Assembly (NCBI RefSeq): GCF_010882125.1
Contig: NZ_JAAGVZ010000014.1
Span: 1-64,000, forward strand
Reading direction: 5' to 3'
DNA: 64,000 nt
Origin: Peribacillus alkalitolerans
GTDB lineage: Bacteria; Bacillota; Bacilli; Bacillales; DSM-1321
Position 1 is the first letter of the stretch; each line of letters opens with the position of its first letter. The position numbers and the translations under genes were made by a program. Below the pieces are notes generated by a model. It was given only the letters and a program-made list of their open reading frames with translations. It had not been told where the DNA came from and searched no databases. This document shows, piece by piece, positions 8,045 through 17,525 of the stretch.

Positions 8045-8404
8045 TCAATCCCCCAGTTCCCGTTGTAATTTCTCCAGGCCTTTTTCCAAGTCCAAGGCTG
8101 TAAATACATCTTCAAGACCAATTCCAAGTTCAATCAAGGTAATAGCTACAGCAGGCTGGATACCTGTAATTACAACTTCAGCTCCCATTAACTTGGACAT
8201 GTTAACGACATCACCTAAAACTTTAGCAATGAAGGAATCAATAAAATCGATCGAAGTAAAATCGATAACCACTCCATTAGCACTTGTTTCATGTATTTTG
8301 CGAAGTAAATCTTCTTGAAATTGCAATGCTGTTCGATCATCCAATTCCCATTGAATCGAGACTAGCAAGTAATTATGAAGCTTCAGAATGGGGATTCGCA
8401 TCAT
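8045..8404 (-). CDS. rsbS: RsbS, stressosome scaffold
   Basis: A single-domain STAS protein of 118-119 residues. The motif [15 protein letters not shown] carries the serine phosphorylated by RsbT (Ser57 when counted from the first ATG; Ser59 in B. subtilis). Two ATGs are adjacent (8404 and 8401); the second is better spaced from the GGGGGG ribosome site. The start overlaps the rsbR stop by 4 bases. Confidence 0.94.
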   Translation of the reverse strand: MMRIPILKLHNYLLVSIQWELDDRTALQFQEDLLRKIHETSANGVVIDFTSIDFIDSFIAKVLGDVVNMSKLMGAEVVITGIQPAVAITLIELGIGLEDVFTALDLEKGLEKLQRELGD

Positions 8405-9240
8405 GATCCCCCCACTTCATCGACACTGATAATTTTACGATTGGTGATTTCCAAAGCGGCTTCGATTCCTTTTTTCAATGAATTCTTTGTAATAATTTCA
8501 TTTAAGTTAATCCCCAAGTTTACGATTGTCTGGGCTATTTCCGGACGAATACCGCAAAGCATGCATTTTGCACCAATTAAACGAACCGCCTCAGCAGCTT
8601 GAATGATATGATGAGCCACCATTGTATCTACTACAGGTACCCCAGTAATATCAATTAAAACAACCTCTGAACGATGCTTCACTGCTCCATTCAATAAGTT
8701 CTCCATGATTTGTTTTGCTCTTTCAGTATCGATTGTACCTACCAACGGCATTACAGTTATCCCTTCTAAGACAGGAATAAGAGGGGCAGACAATTCTTGA
8801 AGAGCAATCTTTTGAAGAGAAACCGTTCTCTCCCAGGTTTGAGAATACATGTTTACAATCTCGTTAGTCATTGGAGTTGCCCATTTATCAAAGTCGTACA
8901 CAATCTCCATTTGATTTTCCGAAGTAATGATGCCTTCTTCACTCATTCCTTCAAAGACAATCAGGTTAAATTCTCTTAATCCCGCAGTCACAAAAGTTAG
9001 TGGCCACCCTAGACGTACAACTTTCTCCGCAAAATCAATTAATTTATTTTGAAATTCTTTATTATTTTCATTAAAGTTTGAGAGCACCATGTCAATGAAT
9101 TCACTACTTGTCCGTGCGAACATTTGGTCAGAAACAACCTTGATCAACCTTTCGTCCGCATTTGTTTTCATCCGATCCATCCAGCCGTTTAAAATACTAC
9201 CCCTATTATTTGTTATATAGTCGTATACAAGCTCGTGCAT
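8401..9240 (-). CDS. rsbR: RsbR, stressosome sensor
   Basis: A 279-residue protein: N-terminal non-heme-globin-like sensor half (about 1-150) and C-terminal STAS domain. The linker-STAS junction ([19 protein letters not shown]) is almost identical to B. subtilis RsbRA; the two phosphorylated threonines correspond to Thr172 and Thr206 here. An in-frame ATG at 9252 overlaps the GGAGG site itself, so the ATG at 9240 (5 bases after GGAGG) is the start. First gene of the eight-gene module. A consensus-like SigB promoter lies 83 bases upstream, which is not the textbook arrangement. Confidence 0.95.
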   Translation of the reverse strand: MHELVYDYITNNRGSILNGWMDRMKTNADERLIKVVSDQMFARTSSEFIDMVLSNFNENNKEFQNKLIDFAEKVVRLGWPLTFVTAGLREFNLIVFEGMSEEGIITSENQMEIVYDFDKWATPMTNEIVNMYSQTWERTVSLQKIALQELSAPLIPVLEGITVMPLVGTIDTERAKQIMENLLNGAVKHRSEVVLIDITGVPVVDTMVAHHIIQAAEAVRLIGAKCMLCGIRPEIAQTIVNLGINLNEIITKNSLKKGIEAALEITNRKIISVDEVGGS

Positions 9241-9322
9241 AGTATCCTCCATTTCAAAACCCTATAATTATATTGAATGACTGAGTCACAAATATGTTTT
9301 ATTCTAACCGAAACGATTATTT

Positions 9323-9347
9323 ATACCCTTTACGAAACTCCGTAAAC
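9323..9347 (-). promoter_or_regulatory. Candidate SigB promoter upstream of rsbR
   Basis: The complement reads GTTTAC (9342-9347), a 13-base spacer, then GGGTAT (9323-9328); 11 of 12 consensus bases and the same spacer as the rsbV promoter. In B. subtilis the rsbR end of the operon is described as SigA-driven, so this would add positive feedback on the stressosome genes. Confidence 0.7.
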
Positions 9348-9538
9348 CTATTTTCAAGAAAAATTTCAAAAAGATTTAATAGAAGATTTTAAAAGAGAAA
9401 AACCCTTTATTTAGCAAAGAGTACTTCACCTTAAATATATCGTTTGGGGATAAGTACCGTCAAAACAAAAGGTTGAATTGTCTAAATAATCAAATGTTAA
9501 TGAAATACCTTTTTTAAAAGACTCTGTTAAACTCGCCT

Positions 9539-9634
9539 GTTGATTTCCGTTACAGACGCTTGCTTTCCGGGGGGCGTTCGCCGATCCTGTAACGCTAATC
9601 CCCCAGGAGTCAAGCGTCTTCCACTTCAATCAAC
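9539..9634. repeat. Palindromic intergenic repeat, copy A (internally deleted)
   Basis: GC-rich block bounded by GTTGATT and AATCAAC. It shares CAGACGCTTGCTTTCC, GGGGGGCGTTCGCCGA and CTAATCCCCCAGGAGTCAAG with the reverse complement of copy B (29743-29872) but lacks about 34 internal bases. Fills most of the ndoA-rsbR gap; an open frame through it is not a gene. Confidence 0.8.
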
Positions 9635-9716
9635 ATATAGCTTAAAATCAACGATGGACTTTAACACAGCCTTTTTAAAAAACGAAAACGCCCTTACATA
9701 AGTAAGGGCGTCTATA

Positions 9717-10067
9717 TTAAAACTCTTTTAATCCCAAGCTGATTTGCAAAGCCTCATCGACTTTTTTCATAATCACGTCATCTAGATGGGTAATCATATC
9801 TGTTAAGCGTTTCTTATCAATGGTACGTATTTGCTCAAGTAGAATAACCGAATCACGTTCAAAACCGTAACGCTTCGCATTAATCTCTACATGAGTAGGA
9901 AGCTTTGCTTTTTGAATTTGGGCTGTGATCGCTGCTACAATTACCGTAGGACTAAAGCGATTACCAATATCATTTTGTATAATCAGCACTGGGCGGGTCC
10001 CACCTTGCTCTGAACCTACCACAGGGGACAAATCTGCAAAGTATACGTCACCACGCTTAAAGCCCAA
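9717..10067 (-). CDS. ndoA: Endoribonuclease toxin NdoA (MazF/EndoA)
   Basis: A 116-residue MazF-family toxin, the same length as B. subtilis NdoA. The core [22 protein letters not shown] carries the catalytic arginine, and the conserved Ser/Thr lie in [13 protein letters not shown]. The B. subtilis enzyme cuts RNA at UACAU. A GTG at 10082 is in frame but overlaps the antitoxin; TGGAGG at 10081-10076 is 8 bases from a TTG at 10067, which restores the B. subtilis start. The TTG lies 4 bases after the antitoxin stop. Confidence 0.95.
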   Translation of the reverse strand: MGFKRGDVYFADLSPVVGSEQGGTRPVLIIQNDIGNRFSPTVIVAAITAQIQKAKLPTHVEINAKRYGFERDSVILLEQIRTIDKKRLTDMITHLDDVIMKKVDEALQISLGLKEF

Positions 10068-10071
10068 ATCG

Positions 10072-10353
10072 TCATCCTCCACTTACTAGACGTTCTACGC
10101 AATGCTCGGCTTCGTATTCTGCTAGGAATGCTTCTGATGCAATTGTCAAATTAATAGCAGCCATCTCTAAATATCCGCGTTTCATTTGATCACGAAATTT
10201 TCTCTTTTTTCTTTCGTTTAAATACATCATTGTGGCACGGTAAATAAGCTCACTGCGATTGCCGTTTTCTTCTTCTGCGTATCCATCTAACTCTGTCAAT
10301 AGATTTTGAGGTAATTGAATTAATATCTCTCTCGTTGCGCTGGATTCAGACAC
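10072..10353 (-). CDS. ndoAI: Antitoxin NdoAI (EndoAI/MazE)
   Basis: A 93-residue ribbon-helix-helix antitoxin ending MERLVSGG-like (VERLVSGG), identical in length to the B. subtilis protein. N-terminal half is the DNA-binding RHH; the C-terminal half wraps the toxin dimer. The ATG at 10359 is too close to GGAGG; the GTG at 10353, 9 bases downstream of it, gives the conserved MSESSA start. Cotranscribed with ndoA. Confidence 0.93.
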   Translation of the reverse strand: MSESSATREILIQLPQNLLTELDGYAEEENGNRSELIYRATMMYLNERKKRKFRDQMKRGYLEMAAINLTIASEAFLAEYEAEHCVERLVSGG

Positions 10354-10401
10354 AAGCATACACCTCCACCATCACTACACACCTTTACTATCTCTCATAA
10401 C

Positions 10402-10429
10402 ATATTACCATTTTTACGCTTAAATGCAA
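10402..10429 (-). promoter_or_regulatory. Possible SigA promoter of ndoAI-ndoA
   Basis: The complement reads TTGCAT, a 16-base spacer, then TAATAT, about 50 bases before the antitoxin start. Good but not perfect match. Confidence 0.5.
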
Positions 10430-10558
10430 AGAGTATATTGGATTTCCATAATATTATCGTCCAATTTCCATTTCCTTTATGCATAAAAGGTATAAGGTTC
10501 TAATGTTTTTCGAATAAATTATGAAAAATTGCTGTGTTACACCGTTTTATTTTATTAA

Positions 10559-11707
10559 TTACAGGAGTGAATTATGAATACATTTTACATTTTTGTTTCG
10601 GATATATTTCCTCGGAACTCTACTTGAGATCATACATACCACTTCATAATTAATTGTTTCTAGCTTATGGGCAACCTCATTGACTGATATCATTTGATTT
10701 CCATTCTGTCCAATCAATGTGACGGTTTCCCCAATCTTATATCTTTTCGGTAGTTTCACCATACACTGATCCATACAAATCCTGCCAACCAATGGTACTC
10801 TTTCTCCCTCAATCAACACTTCCATCCCTTGAAGTTTACGTAACCATCCATCCGCGTAACCAATTGGCAATGTGCCGATCCACTCATCTTCTTTAGATGT
10901 ATAAGTTGCCCCATAACTTACACTTTCACCAGCATTGAGTTTCTTTACATGAACTAACTTTGTTTTGAGGCTGAATGCTTCTTTTAATGGTATTGGCAAC
11001 AAATGCTCCATTTCTAAGGAAGGAGTAAGACCGTACATAGAAATCCCAACCCGAATAGCAGAGAAATTAGTTTTATCAAATCGAAGACTAGAAGCACTGT
11101 TGCTAGCATGAACGATTTCTGGACGAACCTTTACCCAAGAAAGCATATCCTGGAAGGTAGAAAATTGCTTCTCGTAATACGTAACATCGAGTTCATCCGA
11201 TGTAGCAAAATGAGTATATATTCCCTCCAGACCAAATTGAGGGTTCCCATCTAAAAACTCTTCAATTCGGGCTATTTCGTGACGCTCTTTGATCCCTAGT
11301 CGTCCCATACCCGAATCAAATTTTATATGAATGGTTAATGTTTGATCTTCTTTTAGACATTTTTCCGCTTCAATTAACCAAGTTGCAGCAAAAACAGTAA
11401 CAGTTATTCCCCAATAAGCCGCCACAGAGGAATCATTTGGCCGTATCGCCCCAAGGACCAGAATCGGCGCCTCAATTCCTTTTTTCCTTAATGCGATTGC
11501 TTCATCCAGGAAAGCTACCGCCAAGTAATCCACTCCAGCCTCTAACGCTGTTTCAGCAACCTGCCAATCTCCGTGTCCATAGCCATTCGCTTTTACAGCG
11601 GCAAACATTTTGACGCCCTTTGGCAATCTATCCTTCATAACTCTGATATTCTCATAAATATAATCCAAGTTTATTTCAGCCCAAGTATCGCGGTAATACG
11701 CTTCCAT
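10559..11707 (-). CDS. alr: Alanine racemase
   Basis: A 382-residue fold-type III PLP enzyme interconverting L- and D-alanine for peptidoglycan. The PLP lysine is Lys39 in [11 protein letters not shown]; the catalytic tyrosine is in SVSYGATY (about residue 268). An in-frame start exists upstream (11752), but the ATG at 11707, about 10 bases after GGAAGGG, matches the family N-terminus; a GTG two codons earlier is possible. Downstream of ydcC and upstream of ndoAI, as in B. subtilis. Supplies substrate for Ddl at 23389-24468. Confidence 0.95.
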   Translation of the reverse strand: MEAYYRDTWAEINLDYIYENIRVMKDRLPKGVKMFAAVKANGYGHGDWQVAETALEAGVDYLAVAFLDEAIALRKKGIEAPILVLGAIRPNDSSVAAYWGITVTVFAATWLIEAEKCLKEDQTLTIHIKFDSGMGRLGIKERHEIARIEEFLDGNPQFGLEGIYTHFATSDELDVTYYEKQFSTFQDMLSWVKVRPEIVHASNSASSLRFDKTNFSAIRVGISMYGLTPSLEMEHLLPIPLKEAFSLKTKLVHVKKLNAGESVSYGATYTSKEDEWIGTLPIGYADGWLRKLQGMEVLIEGERVPLVGRICMDQCMVKLPKRYKIGETVTLIGQNGNQMISVNEVAHKLETINYEVVCMISSRVPRKYIRNKNVKCIHNSLL

Positions 11708-11752
11708 AGCCACTAAACCCTTCCTTCTATCGGTACATGAATCGAAAGACAA

Positions 11753-12020
11753 TCGTTTTTAAAAATTATCACCTCTTATTTTAAAAGTGTCAAACCATAT
11801 AGTGAACATTTAAAACAAACTTATACTTTATAAGATAATTAGAATCAAAAAACCATAATGATCGAATGATGAAAAGGAAGTAATGTTAAAGCGAAATAAA
11901 CTTAATAAGGGGAGTTGGGACAATACTAGTTTTGTAAAAAGCAAGCAATAGTGAGGGGATATTACTATAAGAAGATACCTAATACATAATTATACTCTGC
12001 GTTCCCTTTCCCCAGAAAAA
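11753..12020. other. Non-coding gap between ydcC and alr
   Basis: AT-rich, with the alr promoter presumably inside. A 22-codon frame starting near 11883 has a poorly spaced ribosome site and I do not call it. No repeat or RNA structure recognised. Confidence 0.5.
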
Positions 12021-12047
12021 AGCAGGCCATTGTTAAAACGGCCTGCT
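12021..12047 (-). terminator. Terminator of ydcC
   Basis: AGCAGGCC (12021-12028) pairs with GGCCTGCT (12040-12047), followed on the minus strand by TTTTTTCT. Confidence 0.9.
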
Positions 12048-12060
12048 GATGTTAGTCTGT

Positions 12061-13071
12061 TTATTTAATTGGATTACCCTGAACAGATCGAGCCACTTCA
12101 ATCATTTCTTCCGGAGAAAGTTCTTTCGAAGCGAGTGTATAATCCACACCATCATATGTCCAAGTAATCATGTTTGCTGTCATTGCTCCAAGTGTGAATC
12201 CAAGATCCACCGGTTCACCAGTGACATTAGTTGGTGTCAAGGTAGTTTGTGCGATTTCCGTCTTTTCTTGAATTAGAGTAAAGCTCTTCTCCCCATCATA
12301 AGTTAAAACGAAACGCTTTCCATCTTCAGTTACCATTTCTTTTTCATCAACTAAAGTGACACCTTTAAGTTCAGCAACTGGATATTTTACAGCAAAGTCT
12401 TCTTCTTTCACTTCAGCCATTACTTGAACTTCAAGTTGAGCGCCAGTCATATTCTTCTTCATATCGAATGCATCCTTTTCAAAGGAAGCATCGAATTTCA
12501 CGTTAGAGAATTCCACAATAACCAATGTATTCTTGTCAGGATCCATCACTTTCACACTAACAGGAGTCAAATCTTTTTTATTGATGGTAATTTCTTGATA
12601 CGGAAGCATCTTATTATTTTGGTAACGAGTCTTCGTTTCAAACACATAATGTTTGTCTGTTGCTTTAAATGTTGAGGATTTATCTTCAATAATATCCTTC
12701 ACCAAAGATTCGTATAAGTAAGCCTGGCTGCTATTTTTTGGCCACTCACTCTGGAAACGGAAACTCTTGTTCAATGCCGGCGTCAATACAAACACGCCTT
12801 CTTGATTACGAAGGATCATTTGGCTTTGATCCTTCTTCTCATTCTTTAAATTCACACGATAGAAATCTGGATCTTGATGCCATACTTCCACATTGTACAC
12901 CTGTGGTTCAGTGCCCATTTTTAAAGTCATTTTGGCATCCGCTTTATACCCCTTCATATCGGCAACCTTCTCATCCAAAGCCTTCACAACTTCTTCTTGA
13001 GATTTCTGTCCGCAAGCAGAAAGGGTAAATAGAAGCATAAGTCCTGCAAATACCACTAACAATTTCTTCAT
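12061..13071 (-). CDS. ydcC: Lipoprotein YdcC, LolA-like, sporulation-associated
   Basis: A 336-residue lipoprotein. The N-terminus has Lys-Lys, a hydrophobic stretch and lipobox LSAC with Cys20 as the lipidated residue. The rest is a LolA/LppX-like beta-barrel half with typical repeated phrases (YKADAKMTLKMG, KKDLTPVSVKVMDPD). B. subtilis ydcC is a SigE-dependent sporulation gene; the role is unproven. Sits between acpS and alr in the conserved order. Confidence 0.9.
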   Translation of the reverse strand: MKKLLVVFAGLMLLFTLSACGQKSQEEVVKALDEKVADMKGYKADAKMTLKMGTEPQVYNVEVWHQDPDFYRVNLKNEKKDQSQMILRNQEGVFVLTPALNKSFRFQSEWPKNSSQAYLYESLVKDIIEDKSSTFKATDKHYVFETKTRYQNNKMLPYQEITINKKDLTPVSVKVMDPDKNTLVIVEFSNVKFDASFEKDAFDMKKNMTGAQLEVQVMAEVKEEDFAVKYPVAELKGVTLVDEKEMVTEDGKRFVLTYDGEKSFTLIQEKTEIAQTTLTPTNVTGEPVDLGFTLGAMTANMITWTYDGVDYTLASKELSPEEMIEVARSVQGNPIK

Positions 13072-13356
13072 CTTTTCAACCCCTTTTTATCATTTCTCAT
13101 GAAAAGGGAGACGAAAAGGCTGGCAAAACATTCTTTTTTCCACTCTACTTGTCGAAATACCATACGTTGTGGACAAAACATGAGAGAGCTCCCTCTTGTT
13201 TTGCCATACTTTAGAATCGAAAGTCCCGAAGCTTTGATTGCCTTAGGAAATGTCTATCTACCTGGCCTTGTCTCACCTATAGCACTATGAGTATATGAGG
13301 TGAGATTTACGAATATGTCCAAGTATTGACAAGCTAAAAAGAAAAAAGAGAATTTA

Positions 13357-13707
13357 TCATTCTTCAATGACAACTTGTGCCGCGGCATATTGGTGGCTGT
13401 GAGTAATTGACAAATGGACTTTACCATTTGCCGGCTTTGAGAAATACGGTTTTCCTCTTTCATCTGAAAGGATTTCCATGTCTATAAATTGCAAATCCTT
13501 CCCAATGCCAGTACCTAAAGCTTTCGAAAAAGCTTCCTTAGCGGCAAACCTTCCTGCTAAAAACTCTATTTTTCTTCCGTCCTTTAGACCTTCAAACTTT
13601 TCTTTTTCTGTCAATGTAAGAATACGGTCTACAAAGCGTGGTTGTCTCTGAGTAAGATTACGTATCCGATCAATTTCCACAATATCAAGGCCAATTCCAA
13701 CTATCAT
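13357..13707 (-). CDS. acpS: Holo-[acyl-carrier-protein] synthase
   Basis: A 116-residue phosphopantetheinyl transferase that activates acyl carrier protein for fatty acid synthesis. Signature motifs are [12 protein letters not shown] at the N-terminus and [19 protein letters not shown] in the middle; [14 protein letters not shown] closes it. The ATG at 13707 follows GAAGGTG; the longer in-frame start upstream overlaps the promoter region shared with the divergent rhomboid gene. Confidence 0.95.
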   Translation of the reverse strand: MIVGIGLDIVEIDRIRNLTQRQPRFVDRILTLTEKEKFEGLKDGRKIEFLAGRFAAKEAFSKALGTGIGKDLQFIDMEILSDERGKPYFSKPANGKVHLSITHSHQYAAAQVVIEE

Positions 13708-13800
13708 CCTATCACCTTCTTCTATTTTAAAAGGTATATACATACATATAATGGACAAACAGGTACTATAGTTCTCACAGTAAAGAGAGGAGTAAAAATA

Positions 13801-14430
13801 TTGTTACTAAGAACAGAAAACTTCCAGCAATTCGTAAGATACTATCCTATTTTCACTTCGATTGTTACGATTAATATTTTAGTTTTTTTATGTACAGCGA
13901 TTCCATTTTTACCGAACCGGACGATTTTTGAGTCGTTAGCAGGTGTAAACCTCTGGATTTCTCAAGGAGAATATTGGAGATTACTGACCCCCATAATATT
14001 ACACAGTTCATTTTCTCATCTTTTGTTCAATTGCTTTTCAACCGTACTCTTCGGACCTTACATTGAAAAATTGTTAGGCTCTTTCAACGTGCTCCTTTTT
14101 TATATTCTGTGCGGCATTGCCGGAAATACAGCCACTTACATCATACATCCTCTAACTTATACTCATTCTGGTGCAAGCGGGGCTATTTATGGACTTCTAG
14201 GATTTTATTTATATTTAGTTATGTTCCAAAAGAGGCAATTGTCCACACAAGATTCCCAAAGGATCGTCGTGCTCACGATTGTCGGAGTTGTCATGAGTAC
14301 CTTCCAACCTAATATCAACATAGTCGGTCATCTAGGTGGATTAATGGCGGGATTTTTCTTGGCACCTATTTTCTTCAAAAATCCATTTCGTTTCCTTGGT
14401 CGATTCGGCCAGGCAGGAACCAAGTTTTGA
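13801..14430 (+). CDS. ydcA: Rhomboid-family intramembrane serine protease (YdcA)
   Basis: A 209-residue, six-helix rhomboid. The catalytic pair is visible: Ser in [11 protein letters not shown] (helix 4) and His in NIVGHLGG (helix 6); the family HxxxHxxxN motif is [10 protein letters not shown] (helix 2). The TTG start at 13801 follows AGGAG by 8 bases and gives an N-terminus LLRTENFQ like B. subtilis YdcA; the upstream open frame overlaps acpS antisense and is rejected. Converges on ydbT with a 56-base overlap of coding ends. Substrate unknown. Confidence 0.92.
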   Translation: MLLRTENFQQFVRYYPIFTSIVTINILVFLCTAIPFLPNRTIFESLAGVNLWISQGEYWRLLTPIILHSSFSHLLFNCFSTVLFGPYIEKLLGSFNVLLFYILCGIAGNTATYIIHPLTYTHSGASGAIYGLLGFYLYLVMFQKRQLSTQDSQRIVVLTIVGVVMSTFQPNINIVGHLGGLMAGFFLAPIFFKNPFRFLGRFGQAGTKF

Positions 14431-15856
14431 TGATATCCGCATCCTTTTCGTCCATATGAACGACTTTTCCCGTTCCAGGGCCAATTCCAAGCTTAATAAA
14501 AGCGCTAAGAGTAGACAATTGTTTACGTTTTTGAAACCAGCTTCTTTTCTTTTCTAGAGATTGAATTCTATTTTTCAACACTAAAAAGGTATGTTTTGAA
14601 ACAGTACGGTACCTTAAGGATAGCTGCTGATGTTCCACAAACCACCCTGCAGTCCGGTAGTTCATGTAAGCCCAAACACCACTGATAGGTAATAGTAAAA
14701 TGGATACGTATCCCCAAGGTCTCAAGAAAATTAAGGCAGCAACACATACCGGAATCCAAAGTACCCACTGTTGAAATAAATAGTTAGTAAATGACCGTTT
14801 CGGAACGACCTTAATGGCATTAGGATACTGATATGTAGGCACAAACTCTTGCAGAAGATTATGTATTCGTTCTTTTTTTACTAATGGAAAAAGCATGACT
14901 TTTGAAGCCTCTTGATCCATCACGGAACCAGCAGCATTCTCTAAATAAACTGTCGCATATCCTAATGGTTGCCTGACCAAATTTTCCACTATACGGATTG
15001 CTTGAATTTTCTTCAATGGAATTGTGATTTGCCTTCTTTCAAGGAGGCCTCTTGTAATGACCAATTCATCTTCTTTTTTCACAACGGTGAAGAAAGCGTA
15101 TTTCAACACTATACCTGCAGTAGCGACAATGTAAGCAATGATTAGTCCAATTAATACAAGAATAGTCACAACTATAACTCCTGAAGCAATGAACTCTTCA
15201 AAACCTTTGAAGACCATTTCATATGGGATGAACTCTTCGAATTGAGAAAAGAAGGCCATCGCCCCTGAAAACACGACTCCTGCTCCTCCGGAAGTAATCC
15301 CCATAAGGATAAGCTCCTTTATACTTAACTGGAATTTAGAAAGAGTCGTAACTACCTCTTCTGTTTGTTCAGACCCTTCTTCCTCGAAAAGTGACTCTTT
15401 ATCGCTTTTTTTCGAGTCCCGAATAGCTGTTTCAATCATGGAAGCTTCTTGCTTAGTAATGGCTGTCAGAACAGCTTCAGCCTGCATCCCTGACGTTCCA
15501 GCCGTTTCAATTTTGACTTTCACCAAACCAAATAATTGTTGTATGATTCCTTCAGAAAAATCAACGCTTTGAATTCTTTCAAATCGAATATACCGTTTAT
15601 TCCTGATAAAAACCCCTTGTTCAATACGCAATTCACTATCTGTAAGTTCATAGGTAAAACGCCACCACGATATCAATCCATAAATTAGGATTAACAAACA
15701 TGCACCTAAAATAATATATAACTCCATGCTTTCCCATTTTGAACCTTTATCCCCACCAAACACGAATAACACAATGAATGGAATAATAGCTTCTTTAAGT
15801 GTTTTTAAAGCGTTGGTGACAATGGCTACTTTATGTAACCTTTTAGGACTAGACAT
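14375..15856 (-). CDS. ydbT: PH-domain membrane protein YdbT
   Basis: A 493-residue membrane protein with several bacterial PH (DUF304/bPH2) domains between transmembrane pairs; phrases RYIRFERIQSVDFSEG, RRQITIPLKKIQAIRIVENL and HTFLVLKNRIQSLEKKRS mark three PH domains. The start (ATG at 15856 after AGGTGA) lies inside the end of ydbS, so the pair is coupled. YdbS/YdbT of B. subtilis have been linked to resistance against an amyloliquecidin-type bacteriocin; here the role is inference by synteny. Confidence 0.9.
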   Translation of the reverse strand: MSSPKRLHKVAIVTNALKTLKEAIIPFIVLFVFGGDKGSKWESMELYIILGACLLILIYGLISWWRFTYELTDSELRIEQGVFIRNKRYIRFERIQSVDFSEGIIQQLFGLVKVKIETAGTSGMQAEAVLTAITKQEASMIETAIRDSKKSDKESLFEEEGSEQTEEVVTTLSKFQLSIKELILMGITSGGAGVVFSGAMAFFSQFEEFIPYEMVFKGFEEFIASGVIVVTILVLIGLIIAYIVATAGIVLKYAFFTVVKKEDELVITRGLLERRQITIPLKKIQAIRIVENLVRQPLGYATVYLENAAGSVMDQEASKVMLFPLVKKERIHNLLQEFVPTYQYPNAIKVVPKRSFTNYLFQQWVLWIPVCVAALIFLRPWGYVSILLLPISGVWAYMNYRTAGWFVEHQQLSLRYRTVSKHTFLVLKNRIQSLEKKRSWFQKRKQLSTLSAFIKLGIGPGTGKVVHMDEKDADIIKTWFLPGRIDQGNEMDF

Positions 15857-16328
15857 CGTCTTCACCTACGCTTGCCAGACTTGAAATTTTACGCCGTAGC
15901 TCATCAGCCTCATGGCTTTCTAGAGCAGGTATTTCGTGAATAGTGGCAGCAGTAGAAATAATAACCGTAGATAAACCATATTTTCTGAATATAGGTCCTT
16001 GTTTAGTGTCTACATGCTGAACCCTGTTCATCGGAAACAACGTCCGCTTTACTACAAAGATTCCTTTCTGAATGTCAATTTCACCTTCTCTAACTTCATA
16101 TCTCCACCATTTCCAGCGTAATGAAGGCAACATCAACGTTAAGAATATGAAATCTAATAATGCTAAAGTCCAATAAATCACTATTGTCCAATTTGGCCAA
16201 TCTAGAAATTTAGTCAAAACAGTTAAACCAATAGCAAAGGCTATCCCTATTAAAGAATAAAGAATACCTGATAGTCGCCATACCTTTACCGCTTTTTTTG
16301 AAATTGTATTCATGCCCCGCTGCTGCAA
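15849..16328 (-). CDS. ydbS: PH-domain membrane protein YdbS
   Basis: A 159-residue protein with two N-terminal transmembrane helices and one bPH2 domain (FPMNRVQHVDTKQGPIFRKYGL). A TTG at 16328, 7 bases after AAGGAGG, gives exactly the B. subtilis YdbS length; the longer frame begins within the ribosome site. Forms an operon with ydbT. Confidence 0.9.
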   Translation of the reverse strand: MQQRGMNTISKKAVKVWRLSGILYSLIGIAFAIGLTVLTKFLDWPNWTIVIYWTLALLDFIFLTLMLPSLRWKWWRYEVREGEIDIQKGIFVVKRTLFPMNRVQHVDTKQGPIFRKYGLSTVIISTAATIHEIPALESHEADELRRKISSLASVGEDDV

Positions 16329-16433
16329 AATAAGCCCTCCTTTTTCCAATCACCTTGTATATGTAGATAGTACCATACTAATCCCATTTTAGTGTGAAGA
16401 GAAAAACCCAATATAAAATGGCTTATTCTTTCA

Positions 16434-17405
16434 TTAAATTACGATAAAACTACTATCGTTTACCTTCTTTATCTCCTTTTTCGCGGATAATTCCTCCATT
16501 AAGCGAAATAAAGCATCATCCTTTTGTTTCGCTTCAATCATACAATCTATTTGTGGTACAGTTCCCTTCACTTTTTCCACGAAACTCCAGAACATATCCA
16601 CATCCACATAATCCGCATGCGCTAAAAAATCTTTATCGGACCTTGGGCTGGAAATATGCATTTTTAGAGGCAGTTGGGATTGTTGCCATGTACTCACTAT
16701 TCGATCCCACTGAGTTTCCCATTGTTCTTCATTCCCTTTGTTCGCTAAATGGTGATGATAGTCAAAAACAAGGGGTACACCCAATTTTTCACAAAGATAT
16801 AAGGTTTCATTTAACGTGAAGGTGGTATCATCATTTTCCAGCATTATCATTTCTTGAATCTTACTGGGAACCAATCCCCAGTTAAGAATAAATTGTTCCA
16901 AAGCTTTCTCTTTATCATCATAAGCTCCCCCTACATGCATGACGCATCGATGTTTCGTATTAATTCCCATTCCTTTAAGTAAGCTATAATGCATCCGCAA
17001 TGTCCGTATGGATGTATTTAAAATATCTATATCTGTTCCATTTAGAAGGACAAAATGATCTGGATGGAAATCCACTCTCATATCACTTCGACTTTGAAGG
17101 AAATCCTTGATTGCCTGTAATTCATTTTTTAAAGGCTTTAAGAAATCCCAATCAGGCAAATCAGGATGATTCGCAAGTGGAACAAGCCTTGAACTAAACC
17201 GAAAGAAAGTGATCTCGTGAGCAAGATTATGCCTTAGTAAGCGTAAACAATTATGTAAGTTGGTTTTTGCAATTCTTTCTAACTTATGGATGGCCGCTTC
17301 TCTATCCTTGATTTTAGAAAATTGACTGTACGTCATAGTCTTTGAAGGAGAAGCATTCTGGACATGGACACTCATTGCGACGTATCCTAATCGAAAAATG
17401 GTCAC
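16434..17405 (-). CDS. uvsE: UV DNA damage endonuclease
   Basis: A 323-residue UvdE/UvsE TIM-barrel nuclease that nicks 5' of UV photoproducts in an excision pathway independent of UvrABC. Metal-ligand motifs visible: VDFHPDHFVLLN, CVMHVGGAYDDKEKA, MLENDDTTFTLNE, VFDYHHHLAN and HISSPR. A GTG at 17405, after GAGGTG, is preferred to the GTG three codons earlier. Monocistronic between ydbS and cshA. Confidence 0.92.
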   Translation of the reverse strand: MTIFRLGYVAMSVHVQNASPSKTMTYSQFSKIKDREAAIHKLERIAKTNLHNCLRLLRHNLAHEITFFRFSSRLVPLANHPDLPDWDFLKPLKNELQAIKDFLQSRSDMRVDFHPDHFVLLNGTDIDILNTSIRTLRMHYSLLKGMGINTKHRCVMHVGGAYDDKEKALEQFILNWGLVPSKIQEMIMLENDDTTFTLNETLYLCEKLGVPLVFDYHHHLANKGNEEQWETQWDRIVSTWQQSQLPLKMHISSPRSDKDFLAHADYVDVDMFWSFVEKVKGTVPQIDCMIEAKQKDDALFRLMEELSAKKEIKKVNDSSFIVI

Positions 17406-17488
17406 TTCTGGCACCTCAACTGTTTTTTTATAGTATTGGCAAAGAAGAAAGAGAACATGTCGACTATAAAAATGACTAAAGACATAAA

Positions 17489-17514
17489 AACCCGACTTCT
17501 GAGGAAGTCGGGTT
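17489..17514 (-). terminator. Terminator of cshA
   Basis: AACCCGACTTC pairs with GAAGTCGGGTT around a 4-base loop, followed on the minus strand by a T-run. Confidence 0.92.
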
Positions 17515-17525
17515 ACTTATCATTA

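Noticed and set aside
9426-9629. A 67-codon minus-strand frame
   Set aside because: It is created by repeat copy A.
11883-11951. A 22-codon plus-strand frame starting near AAGGAAGT
   Set aside because: Ribosome site only 3 bases from the ATG, no terminator and no recognisable product.
13099-13290. A 63-codon plus-strand frame upstream of ydcC
   Set aside because: No ribosome site, lies in the ydcC promoter region, and resembles no family.
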